A stretch of DNA of 64,000 nt from Arcuatula senhousia (GCA_963971305.1 OZ020307.1:10863501-10927500); one strand, 5' to 3'. Numbered from the stretch's first letter, positions 36,409 to 47,799 are shown. Notes: a model not told the origin generated them from the sequence alone. Program-made: numbers and translations.

Positions 36409-37069
36409 TTTTAAGCACAGGCACTTGCTCCCCTCTATCAATATTTTGTTAGAGTCAATGTGCGGTACGAAAAAAACACAAGGGAGATGCTACTTTCACG
36501 TCCCCCCTTTTCTTCAAGTCGATTTTCTTCGATTAAATCATTGATCTCATACCTTTTTCTATATAATTCGTTTCATGGATGATTTTCCTTTCCAAAACCC
36601 CCAAATATGTCTTCATTCATTGCATTTCGGCCTCAAAATCAGGCTTTGTTCGGGCATTTTGTAAAATTTGGCAATCGCTTGGACATGAATTTAGCAATAC
36701 GTCAAAGAAAAAGTCTCGAAACTCGAGAGAAGTCCGAATGAATTTTAACGACGTTTTTATTTTCGTTTTATGTTACAACTGTCGGTAAAGTCCCGAGAAT
36801 GCCTACAAATTTACTTTCTTTTTCATGTCCAAGCGATTGCCAAACACGAACATAGCCCGATTTTGATGCCGAAATGCAATGAGTGAAGACATATTGGGGG
36901 ATTTGGAAAGGAAAATCATCCATGAAACGAATTATATAGGAAAAGGTAGGAGATCAATGATTTATTAAAAGAAAATCGAAAGTAGTATCTTTCTTGTGTT
37001 TTTTTTTCGTACCGCATATTGACTTTAACAAAATATTGATAGAGGGAAGCAAGTCCCTGTGTTTTAAGG
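36409..37069. mobile_element. Foldback (long inverted repeat) element, ~660 bp
   Basis: Two arms of ~280-300 bases are mutual reverse complements at high identity. The left arm has CAGGCACTTGCTCCCCTCTA, TCAATATTTTGTTAGAGTCA, GTGCGGTACGAAAAAAACAC and ATGGATGATTTTCCTTTCCA. The right arm has the complements in reverse order, ending GATAGAGGGAAGCAAGTCCC TGTG. About 110 bases separate them around 36700-36815. TTAA occurs just inside both outer ends and could be a target-site trace. A 69-codon ORF (36579-36788) overlaps the left arm and is a by-product. Confidence 0.8.
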
Positions 37070-37324
37070 AGTAGACTTTTATCAGAAGCAGTTCAATCAA
37101 TACTATATTTAAAGGCCGATATTCAAAATAATTGAAAGAAAGAACTTGTTCTAAAAGTTAGAAAAGGGAGGTAAAATATCGACCATTTATACTTGTAAAC
37201 AGTACCAGAAAAGAAACGTGGTGTTCTAAACAATTTTGAATTAAAACAATCAGAAATGCCAATGAAAAAAAAAACATATATTTTTTTAATTCGGGTAACT
37301 GTTTTTAGTTTAAACATATTTATT

Positions 37325-37648
37325 TATCCTGGGTTGTGAAACAAGCTTAGTGCTTCTATAAATCCCTCTCCAGCTATAAGTTTGCGAGTGTGGCCTTTGT
37401 AGACGGCCCCCATTGATCCTACTCTTATCGAACTCTACAAAGGGGTCTTTAACGTACACAGGGTATTGCTCTCCCCATACACGGGACAACCTTTAATCGT
37501 CCCTTCCGTAGGACTAGCATCCTTTCTTGAGACCATCCTCGCAAATGGTGTCAAAATCGGTCCATGAAATTTTCACCCCTGACGAAGATCGAACCACGAA
37601 CCTCGGTGTTAGCAGTCCGACGCGTTAAGCACTACACCACCGGCTTTC
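37325..37648 (-). mobile_element. tRNA-derived SINE, second family, minus strand
   Basis: On the minus strand it begins with a tRNA-like head (GCCGGTGGTGTAGTGCTTAA as an A-box-like region and GTGGTTCGATCTTCGTC as a B-box-like region). It continues with a body containing GGGACGATTAAAGG and CCCTGTGTACGTTAAAGACC, a core type seen in mollusc tRNA-SINEs. The tail end lies near 37325. There is no coding potential; transcription would use an internal RNA polymerase III promoter. Confidence 0.7.
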
Positions 37649-37649
37649 T

Positions 37650-38265
37650 TTATTTGATTCCTAAGTAACATAAATATCCATACAAACTTATTGCAGGGTC
37701 TTCCTAATGTACCACTAAACCTCTTTTAGTTCTGTTGACTTCAATACTTACGGCAATAAAATCTGGCCTCGAGAAATATTACGATTGTTATCATTCTAGA
37801 TATGGTGTCAATGAAGAATTGGAAAGAACTAATGGAGATTCTTAACTCTAAATCAGTTTCATCTTGTAACAGCATAAAAAATTTCTATTTCTCCACACTT
37901 TACACTTTTATTCCATGTGAACAACTGAAATCGCGATATGCACAACTGATTAAATGCAGCTTTATAAAAAAGAATGCAAAACTCAGGTATAAATATCTTG
38001 TAGTCGAATATACTTAGACTAATTTGTCATCAATGAGTCTAAGAAAAAGAACAAATTTACAGAAGACCAAATAATCAGCATGCTCAACTTTCTCATTAAC
38101 AACATATTTGTTCAGTTAGATGGACGTGTTTTCCAGCAAACTATCTGTGGCGGATCCAGAAATTTTCAAACGGGGGCGGGGGCGCAATTTTAAAAACCTT
38201 CGGGGACATCTTGTTTCATACAGTTCCTAATCATTTTTTTTGTCAAACTGGGGGGCGACCAGTAT
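37650..38265. other. Non-coding DNA, nothing recognised
   Basis: A 71-codon ORF at 37802-38017 has no recognisable domain and is followed by repeats. I do not support it as a gene. Confidence 0.4.
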
Positions 38266-38269
38266 GGGA

Positions 38270-38600
38270 TTTCGATCTCTCAGATGAGATGGTTTGTCAT
38301 AGGATTTTGTTCTGTTTTCTTTTACCGGATTTGGCACACTGAGTTGATTTTTGGCATCGCAATGGGTGTGCTATAGCAAACAGGAACTGCTTATTCTTTC
38401 AGAACACCAGAGTTCACTCTCGTTACGACTTGAATTCACGTTGTTGATTTCGGTTGGGTTGATTTTGTGTTGTTTTTTATGTTTTGTTTTTCTTAGTGCT
38501 GTTCTCGTTAATGTTTGCTGGTTTTGTCGTTGCCCTTTCAGAATTTTGACACTCGAATGCCCCATGGAGCATCTTTGCTCCTCAGTCAAATGAGTATAGT
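38270..38600 (+). repeat. Interspersed repeat family A, well-preserved copy
   Basis: Contains GTCATAGGATTTTGTTCTGT, GGCATCGCAATGGGTGTGCT, AGGAACTGCTTATTCTTTCA, CACCAGAGTTCACTCTCGTT and GACACTCGAATGCCCCATGG in the order seen, inverted, at 7780-8130 and 57905-58140. ORFs on both strands here (38351-38593 plus, 38371-38664 minus) are repeat shadows. A second partial copy of its 3' half follows at 38690-38805. Confidence 0.65.
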
Positions 38601-38689
38601 CATAAGTTTTTGGACTGCTAGCAGTGCAGTGCAACATGTGTGCTTCAACAAGCAGAAATCGCATAACCTAAATTCACATACTGTTTACT

Positions 38690-38805
38690 GCCAGGTTGGT
38701 TTTTCTAGTTTTGTGTTGTCTGTTTCCACTTCTATTGAAAGACTTTGTCTCGGCCTTCGCTCCTTTGACATTAGAATGCCCCTAAGCTCCTCTGCTTCTT
38801 TTAAA
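38690..38805 (+). repeat. Partial tandem copy of the family A 3' half
   Basis: GTTTTGTGTTGTCTGTTT followed by CTCCTTTGACATTAGAATGC CCC parallels the TTTTGTGTTG...GACACTCGAATGCCCC part of the copy just upstream. It is separated from that copy by about 100 bases. Confidence 0.4.
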
Positions 38806-38924
38806 GAAGCAAAGAGGTACAGATGGGTCATTCAAATGTCAAAATTACACATCAATATGACACACAAATAATACAACAAAGGGGTTCTATTGGAATTACA
38901 TACTAGTATGCATGGAAAGAACTG

Positions 38925-39620
38925 ATGCATTTGAATGTTAAAAGTTCGAAAGGCCAAGGATTACATCAGTCTACAAAACTGAGAGCACCAGGAAGAAACA
39001 TATATGGAAACAGTTATTTAGATACATATGCACTCAAAAGACCACTTAAGAGTGCTTGGAAACCTGACATTGGGTCAAACCAATTTGCCCTAGTTGGCCA
39101 AATGGGACAGCTAGTCCTGTCATATTCAATGCAGGGGTCGTCAGGCTATAATAAGGACCACCTGGCCGCAATCTATAGTGGCGACCCGTGTTTGGAAAAT
39201 GTCAAGTTTCTTGCACGTAAAAGAACCCTGCTCCTGGTCTCGGTAAGAGCAGGGTCCGTAGGATCTTCAGGTCGGAGTCTAAATTGTCAGTTCCTAGCCA
39301 TCACTTCTTTTTCCAGTGGCAGTCAAAACTCTTCTCCCCGATTAGCTATGTCTCCCACTTTCTTCAACCTCATCTTCGTTTCATCTTCATTGTATCACCC
39401 CTTTCGTGTTCATTTCCTGGGTATAGTCGAAATCGCGCTTCTTGGGAGTGAAGCACTAATTAACATACTAATATTATCAGTTAAACATTCTTTGTATTTT
39501 ATGGAGTCATCAATTATTGTGCCATTATTTCTTATCTCTAATTTTTACCATTATTTTCTATTCTATAAAGCCCATAGAACCATCAAAGATCTTCTTAATA
39601 GAGCTCGAACAGGCAACTGA
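38925..39620 (+). CDS. Isolated 231-codon ORF, doubtful
   Basis: This is the longest uninterrupted frame in the window (231 codons) and is unlikely to be open by chance at this base composition. I recognise no domain. The C-terminal third is hydrophobic (for example IIVPLFLISNFYHYFLF). Against a gene: the middle (39050-39310) carries SINE-like features, namely GCACGTAAAAGAACCCTGCT and a hairpin of CCCTGCTC with GAGCAGGG. There is also no splice-site support, and the ORF begins beside family A repeats. It may be a chance frame through a higher-GC repeat, or a degraded element. Confidence 0.15.
   Translation: MHLNVKSSKGQGLHQSTKLRAPGRNIYGNSYLDTYALKRPLKSAWKPDIGSNQFALVGQMGQLVLSYSMQGSSGYNKDHLAAIYSGDPCLENVKFLARKRTLLLVSVRAGSVGSSGRSLNCQFLAITSFSSGSQNSSPRLAMSPTFFNLIFVSSSLYHPFRVHFLGIVEIALLGSEALINILILSVKHSLYFMESSIIVPLFLISNFYHYFLFYKAHRTIKDLLNRARTGN
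39045..39310 (+). repeat. SINE-core-like repeat with a strong hairpin
   Basis: TGGCGACCCGTGTTTGGAAA and CACGTAAAAGAACCCTGCTC resemble the central core of mollusc tRNA-derived SINEs. CCCTGCTC and GAGCAGGG pair across a 13-base loop at about 39226-39254. The region is clearly GC-richer than its surroundings. No tRNA-like head was found. Confidence 0.4.
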
Positions 39621-40490
39621 AAAAAAATATTTCTAGAGAACCAAGTCATGAACAAAAACAGAAATAAATATTTTACTAAGTATTGGTAAATTGAATTGCC
39701 CCTCAGCTATTGACGGTTATAGCATCTTATAAAACAAATACCTGTTCACTGCAACAAAATTCTTGTTAAATACTTTCTTGTATCACATTTCTACTGTTAA
39801 TAAAACATTTCTGTAAAACTCTATTTATTAATACAACGCTATCAGTGCCTCATAGATTCCTTTTAGTCTGTGAAAATAATTATCTAAGACGTCAAATTTG
39901 TGTTAACCCTTTCTGATGAGAGGGCTGAATACAGTACAAACTGACTAATTAAATTTCATTGATCTTAACTGGGATTAGATGGATATGTTATAGTTTTCGT
40001 CACTTCATCTGTCAGGACAGCCTAGCCTGATAACTGCACTTTCATCCCGTATCAGATGAATGAAATTTCATTTTCACTTTTTTCGTCGTCCTTGGTGTAA
40101 ACTTGGCCATTTATGCCCCTTGTAAAGTCTATCAAGTAAGATATAATTAGTACACAAAAATGGTTCTGTCGGTCACTTAAAGTTTCTTTGAAATGGGTAT
40201 GAAACTAACAAGCTTTTTGTGATTTTCCCCAAAAAGTATTCCAAGAAGGGCTTCTATTGTTGCACCAACAGTTTTGGCTTGAGGCAAAATTCGAGTTTAT
40301 TTTTCAATTAACCGTACAAAGGAATCTTCTATATCCATTTTAACTTTGATTCGCCATAGAAGATCGTAGTTTGGCGGAATCTGTCTAAATACTTCAGTGT
40401 TCATGACGTTCAGTCAGGAAATGACAGGAATTATAACGTTTGTAATGGAAAGGGCAATCAACATCCAATAAAGGCTATAACTTTTAGGCC
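39621..40490. other. Non-coding AT-rich DNA
   Basis: No gene, RNA or repeat is recognised. Confidence 0.4.
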
Positions 40491-40601
40491 AGTGGTCTAT
40501 GCTCACTGTCGTGCACAAAAAGTATTATTTTTGGGACTCTATATTAATGGGTACGAAATGTGCAAAATTGCTTGCACAATTGTTTCTTCGTTCATACGAG
40601 G

Positions 40602-40875
40602 AGCCTGGTGGGCGAGTGATGTAAGGCGCTGGTTTATATTAAATACCACAATATTGATCACTAGCCGATCACCTCTCAGGTGGTGTTTGAGTCCCGGTTG
40701 TAATATACAAAACCGGGACTTTACCATCTGTATGTGATTCAGTTTGCCCAAGGTCGGTGGTTTTCTCCGGGTTCACCGGTTTCCTCCAACAATAAAACTG
40801 ACCACCCTACAAGATCCGTTCGTCAATAAATGGCGTAAAACACCAACACACAAACACACACCACACACACACTCG
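40602..40875 (+). mobile_element. tRNA-derived SINE copy 2, most complete, with CA-rich tail
   Basis: The head GGTGGGCGAGTGATGTAAGG and CACCTCTCAGGTGGTGTTTG AGTCCCGGTT resemble the A and B boxes of a tRNA-type promoter, with variable sequence between. The body shares CCAAGGTCGGTGGTTTTCTC and CAATAAAACTGACC with copy 1. It ends in AACACCAACACACAAACACA plus a short CA microsatellite to about 40875. Minus copies of the head lie at 51955-52050. Confidence 0.75.
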
Positions 40876-41129
40876 TTCATGTAAAGCGTATTCAAAAATT
40901 GATCGTTGACTTGCTTTATCTTTTAATCTCGCTATATATGATGGTGGCCTTTCACGAAACAATGCACAGTTTGGTGACTATTTGCACCACACAGGAAATT
41001 GAGATAAAGGGACAACAGATGATATGACGCTCGCTTCATATTTAGATTTTGACCTCGAAATTGACTCACAAGAAAGGCTTTCAACAGATCTATGAAAATG
41101 TAATAATTTCAACGATCTATTCGTTAGTC

Positions 41130-41660
41130 TGTCCCTTTTTGTGTAGCAATATTTCGTCTGCTCCAGCTTTTTATGGAGTTTACTCGATATTTTTGAGCTT
41201 ATTTTTGGGAAATATTGTGACTTCATTTAAAGATCACCAAGTAATTCGGCTTCATAGGGTAACGTTTTGGTTCCCGTTTGATGTTGCTCGGGTAGTTTTA
41301 CGGAAGACATTACTAGTCTTGTCGTTAAATACGGGATTCTTTCTCTCTCAGATGAACGCAGATGTTGGTTTGACATAGAGGATAAATATTGTCGTCATCC
41401 TCATTAAATCGATCGCTGGTAACGTAAAGGTTGAGCTAGAGCAAGAAGGAACTGCTTATTTCTCTGAAGTAGCTGACCTCACTCTCGTTTTGACTAAAGT
41501 TGCTGATTGCGGTTTGGTTACAATACGTGAGTTTTTATTATACCGGTATATAGTGTGTGCATGGTTTGTTTTGTAATGATTGTAAATCTAAAAATTTTGA
41601 CGACATTTAGTTGCCCCATAGGAACACCTTTGCTTCTTACTGATGAATATGACTGAATTT
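41130..41660 (+). repeat. Interspersed repeat family A copy
   Basis: CCCTTTTTGTGTAGCAATAT, TTTTTATGGAGTTTAC, CTCTCTCAGATGAACGCAGA, GATGTTGGTTTGACATAGAG and GCAAGAAGGAACTGCTTATT follow the same order as at 1555-2040. A 109-codon ORF at 41049-41378 overlaps it and is not supported as a gene. Confidence 0.6.
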
Positions 41661-42901
41661 GGTTGGAACGTTTTATTGGTTAAGCTTACACAACCTGTGA
41701 TAACGCTTTTAGGTACCGTTTATTAATTTGGAATTTAATTAGATAAAGATCAATGTTTGGAGCCGCCTGGGACAAATTTCATGGTTAGTTGTATCAGACC
41801 TCTTGTCTAATATTTTTGATGAAATTTAAAAACCATTTGGAGCTATCAAAATCAAGATGAAAGTTATAGCCAGAAACCCATTTTTGTATAAAAAAGTAAT
41901 CAAGTTGATGAAATTAAATACATATCCGCGTCAAAGATAATTTTAAAAAGGCTGCCCTTTATTTCTTAAATAAATGGAAAACCAACAAATTTGATTTTGT
42001 GTTTTGATGCATTATGAGGTTATCTGTCTTATAGCGACAGTAAATCATGCTTCCTAGATCTATCATTATTCCCTTGTCAGTTACTTGTTACATCACCAGA
42101 ACGTTTCAGTGGATCTTTATCAAGACACACTGAGTCTCGGAGGACACCCTATCTTGTTGTGACCATCTGACAGCTGAAAATAGAAAACTGTTTTTAATCA
42201 CACTACTGTTTTAAATTAGAAATTTCAAACGATATAAGTTTATCAAATCACATTTAAGCAATGAAATAAGCGTTCAGACGAGAACGAACATTATAAACGT
42301 CAGTAACTTGGTTAGGAATGTGGTTGTTTGTGAGAGTACCCCTGGGACTCTTTACCAGTAATAAAAGACTCCTTATTTGAAAGGAAATCATCTGCATTGC
42401 ATCAGATATCGGTTTATGAGGAAATACACATTGTCATAATTGTCAATAGCAATGAAGGAAGACTGAAAACAAAGATTGTATGTTAAATGTGGAATTGCAT
42501 TGCTCAGTGTCTGAAATGAGTACAACCGTAAGTTTGTCGTAGAGCTTCTGCGATGTCTAGTTGTGTAAGGTTTGCAAATAGAAATTACAACAAAGTTCAG
42601 ACAATAAATTTTGCTACGTCTGACGTTCGTTGAATCTATTCAAGTCTCATCAGAGGCTCTTTACACAAAATATTGAAAAAACCAAACACTATATGATTAT
42701 GAAGAGCATAAAACAATGAAACCCAAAATATCAAACTGGGAAACCAAATTATGACTAAGTAGGAAGAATCATAGGATTTAGACAATTTTGAAATTTGAAC
42801 GAATAATTTATAGCTGAATGAGTGTGAATAAGTCTTTCTTGGATAACAAATATTTGTTATATTACAGTGCTTAATATAAAATGTGTTGTAACAAATATTA
42901 C
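41661..42901. other. Non-coding DNA; possible intron of a minus-strand gene
   Basis: No exon could be recognised on either strand. If the minus-strand exon candidate at 42902-43013 is real, this would be the beginning of its downstream intron. Confidence 0.3.
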
Positions 42902-43013
42902 CTGCGCATCCTATGCATATGACGTCACCCAATTTTTGACGGAGTTCGGGTAGATGGTTGTCGTCATGACGACACTTGTTGTCGTCGGTGTTGATTGGCT
43001 TCTGGTTTAACAT
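42902..43013 (-). CDS. Candidate first coding exon of an unidentified minus-strand gene
   Basis: On the minus strand an ATG at 43013 in good context (A at -3) opens a 37-codon stretch rich in polar residues: MLNQKPINTDDNK, then LPELRQKLGDVICIGC. It runs to a plausible donor, GCGCAG/GTAATA, at 42902/42901. Base composition is near 50% GC against roughly one-third around it, as expected for an exon. The frame stays open beyond the donor to 42636, but composition drops sharply there to AT-rich codons, consistent with intron. I do not recognise the protein and see no partner exon in the window. Confidence 0.35.
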
Positions 43014-43965
43014 TTTGTAAAATGGACTTCAACATGTTAAGCGCCTTTTCTTTTTTTTTGTTTCTTTGTTAAAAGAGATATATCATTCGAGTAATTCTGA
43101 AACGTCATCACATTGTTGTATTTATTTTACTGAAACAAACATTATTTATCAACTATATGTTTCTCTAGTTTGTTGCTCCTGTTAGATTTTTATAGTGCTT
43201 TCAAATTTTAAACAAATAAAACTTTTCACCTATTCAAATCGATCTGAATTGCTGCATACCAGAAACAAATAAAATTGTTTGGTACTTTTATTTAGAATAA
43301 TGGGCTTTTAAATTATATGCAGGCACTTTTGTTATTTCCCCTTTTATGCTGAAATACAGAGCATATATATAATAGGAATTCCAATAAGAAATTTCGCTTT
43401 TGAAATACGTCTGTAGATTTCTAAATATGAAGCCCGTCGTGAAGATCACAGACTTTTGATACGGATCTGATGGCCTGAAGTACAAATATATTCCTACTTT
43501 ATTGAATGGTAATAGTGCTTTATTAACTTATTTTGACTGGAGTCAGGATGAATTAACACTAATGGATATCAGATCTGAATTCAGTCAGATAAAAGCTTTG
43601 TTGGCTGGTAAGGCGGTCTGCAGTTGTAAGTCATCGTAACCGCTTTAATTCTGTTGTATCATTGTATCTTGGCAGCCTGGATGGTATACTTCACCAAAAT
43701 GTAGAGTTTTCTGAAATTTCCAAATGTCAATGTTTTCTAGGAAATAAAACGATGTTTTCGAAAAATATCCCTGCAGCTACATCTTTTTTGTTGTTGGGTC
43801 ATCTGATAATTCTATCTGGTGCCGGTGAATAATGGTGCTCTGTCGGTAATACACCGGTCTGATATGAAGTATTTAGTGTTTTATGAAAAAAGTAATTTGA
43901 TTAAATGTTTTAAAACATTGTAAACGTTTGGCACCAGAGGCGAATGGAAATTTCTTGCCATAGGA
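43014..43965. other. Non-coding AT-rich DNA
   Basis: Nothing is recognised. If the exon candidate at 42902-43013 is real, the first part of this stretch would include its 5' UTR and promoter, but no defined signal is visible. Confidence 0.35.
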
Positions 43966-43969
43966 TATG

Positions 43970-44105
43970 CGTTGGTGGATTATGCACTGATATATTATGG
44001 GATGTAGAGTAATTGAACACAATCATGACAATACAACGTCATTAAAGATGGCAATTTTAAAATCTACAACGGAAAACAGTCAGCAGCATACCCATATCCT
44101 GTTAT
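43970..44105 (+). repeat. Short interspersed repeat, also at 48420-48540
   Basis: GGCAATTTTAAAATCTACAA CGGAAAACAGTCAGCAG resembles GGCATTTTAAAAAATCCACA ACAGAAGACAGCCAGCAG near 48480, with a weaker upstream match (GGTGGATTATGCAC and GGTGGAATACGTGT). Fragment of an unclassified family. Confidence 0.4.
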
Positions 44106-46584
44106 TAAATAAATAAAACAATGGTCTGACTGCCTGTATACTACATAAACTAATTATACTATTGCATGTTACATATGGTTTTCCAATTGATTCTTGTATA
44201 AACTATTAATTCAATCTTTACATTTGAAGCATATATAAACCGTTTGTCTTTTCAAATTAATAAAAGACTAAGTGGAAATTGTTTTGAGGTCTTTAATAGA
44301 ATGAATTAGAAGCTCAAATCCAATAAGATGTCATCAGAATAATCGACTCCTGCTAGTCTTTACTTAGGACAGACATGCAACTCCACGTCAGGCGGGTTTG
44401 TTTACAGACAATTGATGAGAATTCCTCTACCAATTATGCTGGTTGTCTGGCCATTTTATTGTGTCCATATAACAGTTTGATATAGACTATTTATTGAGAT
44501 GATTCTACATTAAGTACAATAGGACGATATTGTGATATATATTTACATAAAAAACTGATGACAAGAGTAGAAACAAAGAACAACCTATCACCAAAGGAGG
44601 ATGTTAAATGCAAAGATGGAGCATTCAACTAACATTAAGAAACAAACATAAAACGGGGTTTTAATCTCCTTATGTCAAAGAGATGTATACTTTTACAAGT
44701 GGTTAATTAATGCAAGATAAATTACATCTCTAGCCGGGTCTTAAGACATGTCTGACACGAATTAACCAATAAATTTTAATACGTTTTTGTCGTTGAAATT
44801 CCGATTATTGAATTCAAAATTGTTTAAATCACCGGGTTTTTGTTTTTGTACTGCATATGTTCTATATCCTCGGTGCTGGATTTGAATTTCCTGTTCGAAC
44901 TTTTTTGGTTTTGGGTACTCTCCGTTCAAAACGTTTGGTTTTTGACCTTCCAATGCTTTGATTCAAATGCTGCTGATGGGAGGTTCCTCCTTGAAATATG
45001 CATATACAGCAAAACCAAAATACCCGTTTTTACACCAGTTTTGGTATTTGTATATCATAACGACGATGACACTAGCTTAATTCATACAGCTGTAATGGCA
45101 TTTTGTCAAAATTTGTAAAAAAAAGTTTCGTTTTTATTAATATTTAAACGTATAATGACACATACTAAAAATTGAAGGCCATACAAAATCTACAAGAAGT
45201 GTTTTAAAATGCCCCATTCCAACTCTAAAAGGATTTCAAAAGTTTGTTATTAATTATAATTGTTCAAGAATTGCGCCAGTTGCATGGTTAACGGTTGTAA
45301 ATAATTCTGATGTTTGTAAATTTTACGAGATAGAAACATTTCCTGCTTACATGAAACAAAATGTTATTTAATAACACGTACAAGATAATTGAATTTCAAA
45401 AGAAACACTCCAGATTGATGGACTGGTTTACAACACGACAAGAACCAGTAAAGTGTTTACCCCAAGATGTCTACCCATCAGATATTTTGTTTACTCGTTT
45501 TCCGTTGAGTTAACTAAAACACTGCACATCTGTATCAATTATGGAATGTATAAAATTTTGATTAATTGTATACATTTTTTTCTGAATGCGTACGTAATAT
45601 CTGATATGCTGGTTTTTTAAATCCTCTATATTTTGAAAATATCTACTGGTCTGCCACATTGATAGTACATTCTTTATGTTCTTTATAAGAGTACTGGGAA
45701 TATATATATATAACTTATGCACCGTCCCCTGGTCTGGTGACCACAGCATTCATAGAACATTAAACTTCTATGGGTGCTTTGATCACGAGAAGAATGTAGT
45801 TATAAGTTTTTGCTGTCCTTAAGCACCGTCTCCTGATGATCACGGGGTGGACTGCTATAACAAATGGTTTTGTTTTTTGTTGATGAAATATTTGTCCTTT
45901 TTATATCCAGACTCTTTGGACAAGTAAATAGTATCTGCATTAAGCTATCTATTTATCATAATCTTACATTTTATTTTATTCTCTGTGATAAATATCATGT
46001 ACTTGTATAATCATTGTAATGATGCCGCCCTTTGAGAGACCATAATTGGAAATAAATTATGTCTTAATTATGTCTTATGTCTTATTGCAAGATAAACAAA
46101 ATAACAATTTATTTAACCAGTCAAACGCAAAAATACAACCAAGAGAACCCCAATCATATATAAACAAACAGGTGATAAAATACACGACAAACAGTAAATG
46201 ACTTTTTCAGTTATTTTATAAGAATTGGAGGTTAAGAACAAGCTTTGATTCGAAGTCAGGTGAAACATTTTTACTTTTCAAGAAATGAAAAGTCTTAACA
46301 TTCAAATTACCATCTTGCTAAAATTTAAATTTACAGTTCCTTCTTTTAAAATTCCCTTTTACACAAGCTTTGGTGAGAGTAAATTAAGAAACACACAAAC
46401 ACAAGAGTTAACACTTAAGTATGGCTCGCCTGCTGACACCATCGGAATACTTAGTTATTTAACTATTCATTCATTAATTCTCCAAATTTTCCTGTGGACC
46501 AACTAAAATGATTCTAGATGTCATAGTCATTGAGAAACAGACTTAACATAAAAGACTGAACACACAAAAAAATAATATTAACAG
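44106..46584. other. Non-coding AT-rich DNA
   Basis: No gene is supported. Overlapping ORFs on opposite strands at 44762-45118 have low-complexity translations and no splice context. A TATATATATA run lies near 45703-45712. A GCACCGTC-CCTG motif occurs at 45719 and again near 45821. Confidence 0.4.
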
Positions 46585-46984
46585 TCGTTTAGTGTCAAAA
46601 TGAGGTCAAGGTCAAATGACATGGTGACAGACGGAAAACCCTAACTTAATTCATCAAAATCCTAGATATCAGATGTCTAGCAATTATATTTTCAAAATTT
46701 ATTTTCCACAACTTAAAAGTCTTACAAAGAAGTTTACAGCCCGAAAAAGAACAAAAGTTCACAAAATAACTGAAGCATAAATATGGGGTCATGGTCACAT
46801 GGCATGATGACAGTTGCATAGACCATAACCTGAAATGTCTGTATACCAAATATCAGATGCCTAGCTATTATACTTTTCAAGTAATCAGTCTTACAAAAAA
46901 GTTTACGACGCCGCCGCCGCCGGAACGTAATACTTCTGTCTCACTTACAAGCGACTATTCGTCGCAGGGGAGACAAAAATAAAT
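46585..46984 (+). repeat. Interspersed repeat with two related ~190-bp halves, ending in CGCCGCCGCCG
   Basis: AATGAGGTCAAGGTCAAATG ACATGGTGACAGACGG...ATATCAGATGTCTAGCAATT at 46599-46690 is echoed by ATATGGGGTCATGGTCACAT GGCATGATGACAG...AAATATCAGATGCCTAGCTA at 46780-46870. Both continue with AGTCTTACAAAGAAGTTTAC-like sequence. The right end has GACGCCGCCGCCGCCGG and a terminal block with GACTATTCGTCGCAGGGGAG ACAAAAAT. This matches a repeat type I associate with bivalve genomes. Confidence 0.65.
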
Positions 46985-47236
46985 AGGCTGAAACCGCATT
47001 ACCACTCTTGTGTACACTATTTAAAAAACAGGAAACAGCCAGAACAACCAAACTTTGAAAACTAGTCGTTTATTTTAGAAGTTCTCATTTAAATCTGCAG
47101 AGCAGGTTTTCATCAATGTTGAGAAGCAAAGGGACTATTCGAATAACGTGTCAAAAAAAGACCAAGACAAACTCATTAAGCATACAAACATCATAAACAC
47201 ACATGTCTAACCAAACCGCATTCAGCAGCGTGAACC
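46985..47236. other. Non-coding DNA
   Basis: Nothing is recognised between the CGCCG repeat and the 43-bp minisatellite. Confidence 0.35.
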
Positions 47237-47237
47237 C

Positions 47238-47408
47238 GTGTGCATAGGAAGGGAATAGGAGTTCTGTCTTGTTATAGCTCGTGTGCTTAGGAATGGGGTA
47301 AGAGTTCTTTCTTGTTATAGCTCGTGTGCTTAGGAAGGGGGTAGGCGTTCTTTCTTTTCATAGCTCGTGTGCTTATGAAGGGGGTAGGAGTTCTTTCTTG
47401 TTATTGCA
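47238..47408 (+). repeat. 43-bp minisatellite, four copies
   Basis: The unit GTGTGCTTAGGAAGGGGGTA GGAGTTCTTTCTTGTTATAG CTC recurs at 47238, 47281, 47324 and 47367, exactly 43 bases apart, with a few substitutions per copy. The purine-rich GGAAGGGGGTAGGAG segment gives strand asymmetry. Confidence 0.9.
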
Positions 47409-47799
47409 CACTATAATACTGGTAGAAATGTCAATATTCTAGTTGTACTATGGGCTCAATTTTCCTTCAACGTCCGGTAAATCACGCGCGGTTTCCCGGA
47501 CTTTCTGTGTCTTTTTAACGCTTTTTTCTTTGAAAATTCCTGACGTCATTAAGCGCACAAAGGACCCACAAGAAAAGCTACTTTGTTTTTATTTTCGAAT
47601 AAAGAATTTGTTTCAATTAATTGCCCAATAAACATTTGAAAACTTATTTTAGCTTGTAGAATATTTAAGGATACGTTCAAACTTCGGGAGCGTCACAGGT
47701 TTAACCTGCATCATATTATGAAAAAAAAACTAAACGTCTGTTGAATACTTTAAATATATGTTGAGTTGTTAAGCTATCAGTCAACAACATAGGTCCAGT

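Noticed and set aside
37590..37648. Minus-strand tRNA gene
   Set aside because: The tRNA-like part is joined to a SINE body with a conserved core, so it is a SINE head; the cloverleaf is not intact.
38371..38664. 97-codon minus ORF and overlapping plus ORFs at 38351-38871
   Set aside because: They are opposing frames through a family A repeat, present in other, disrupted copies.
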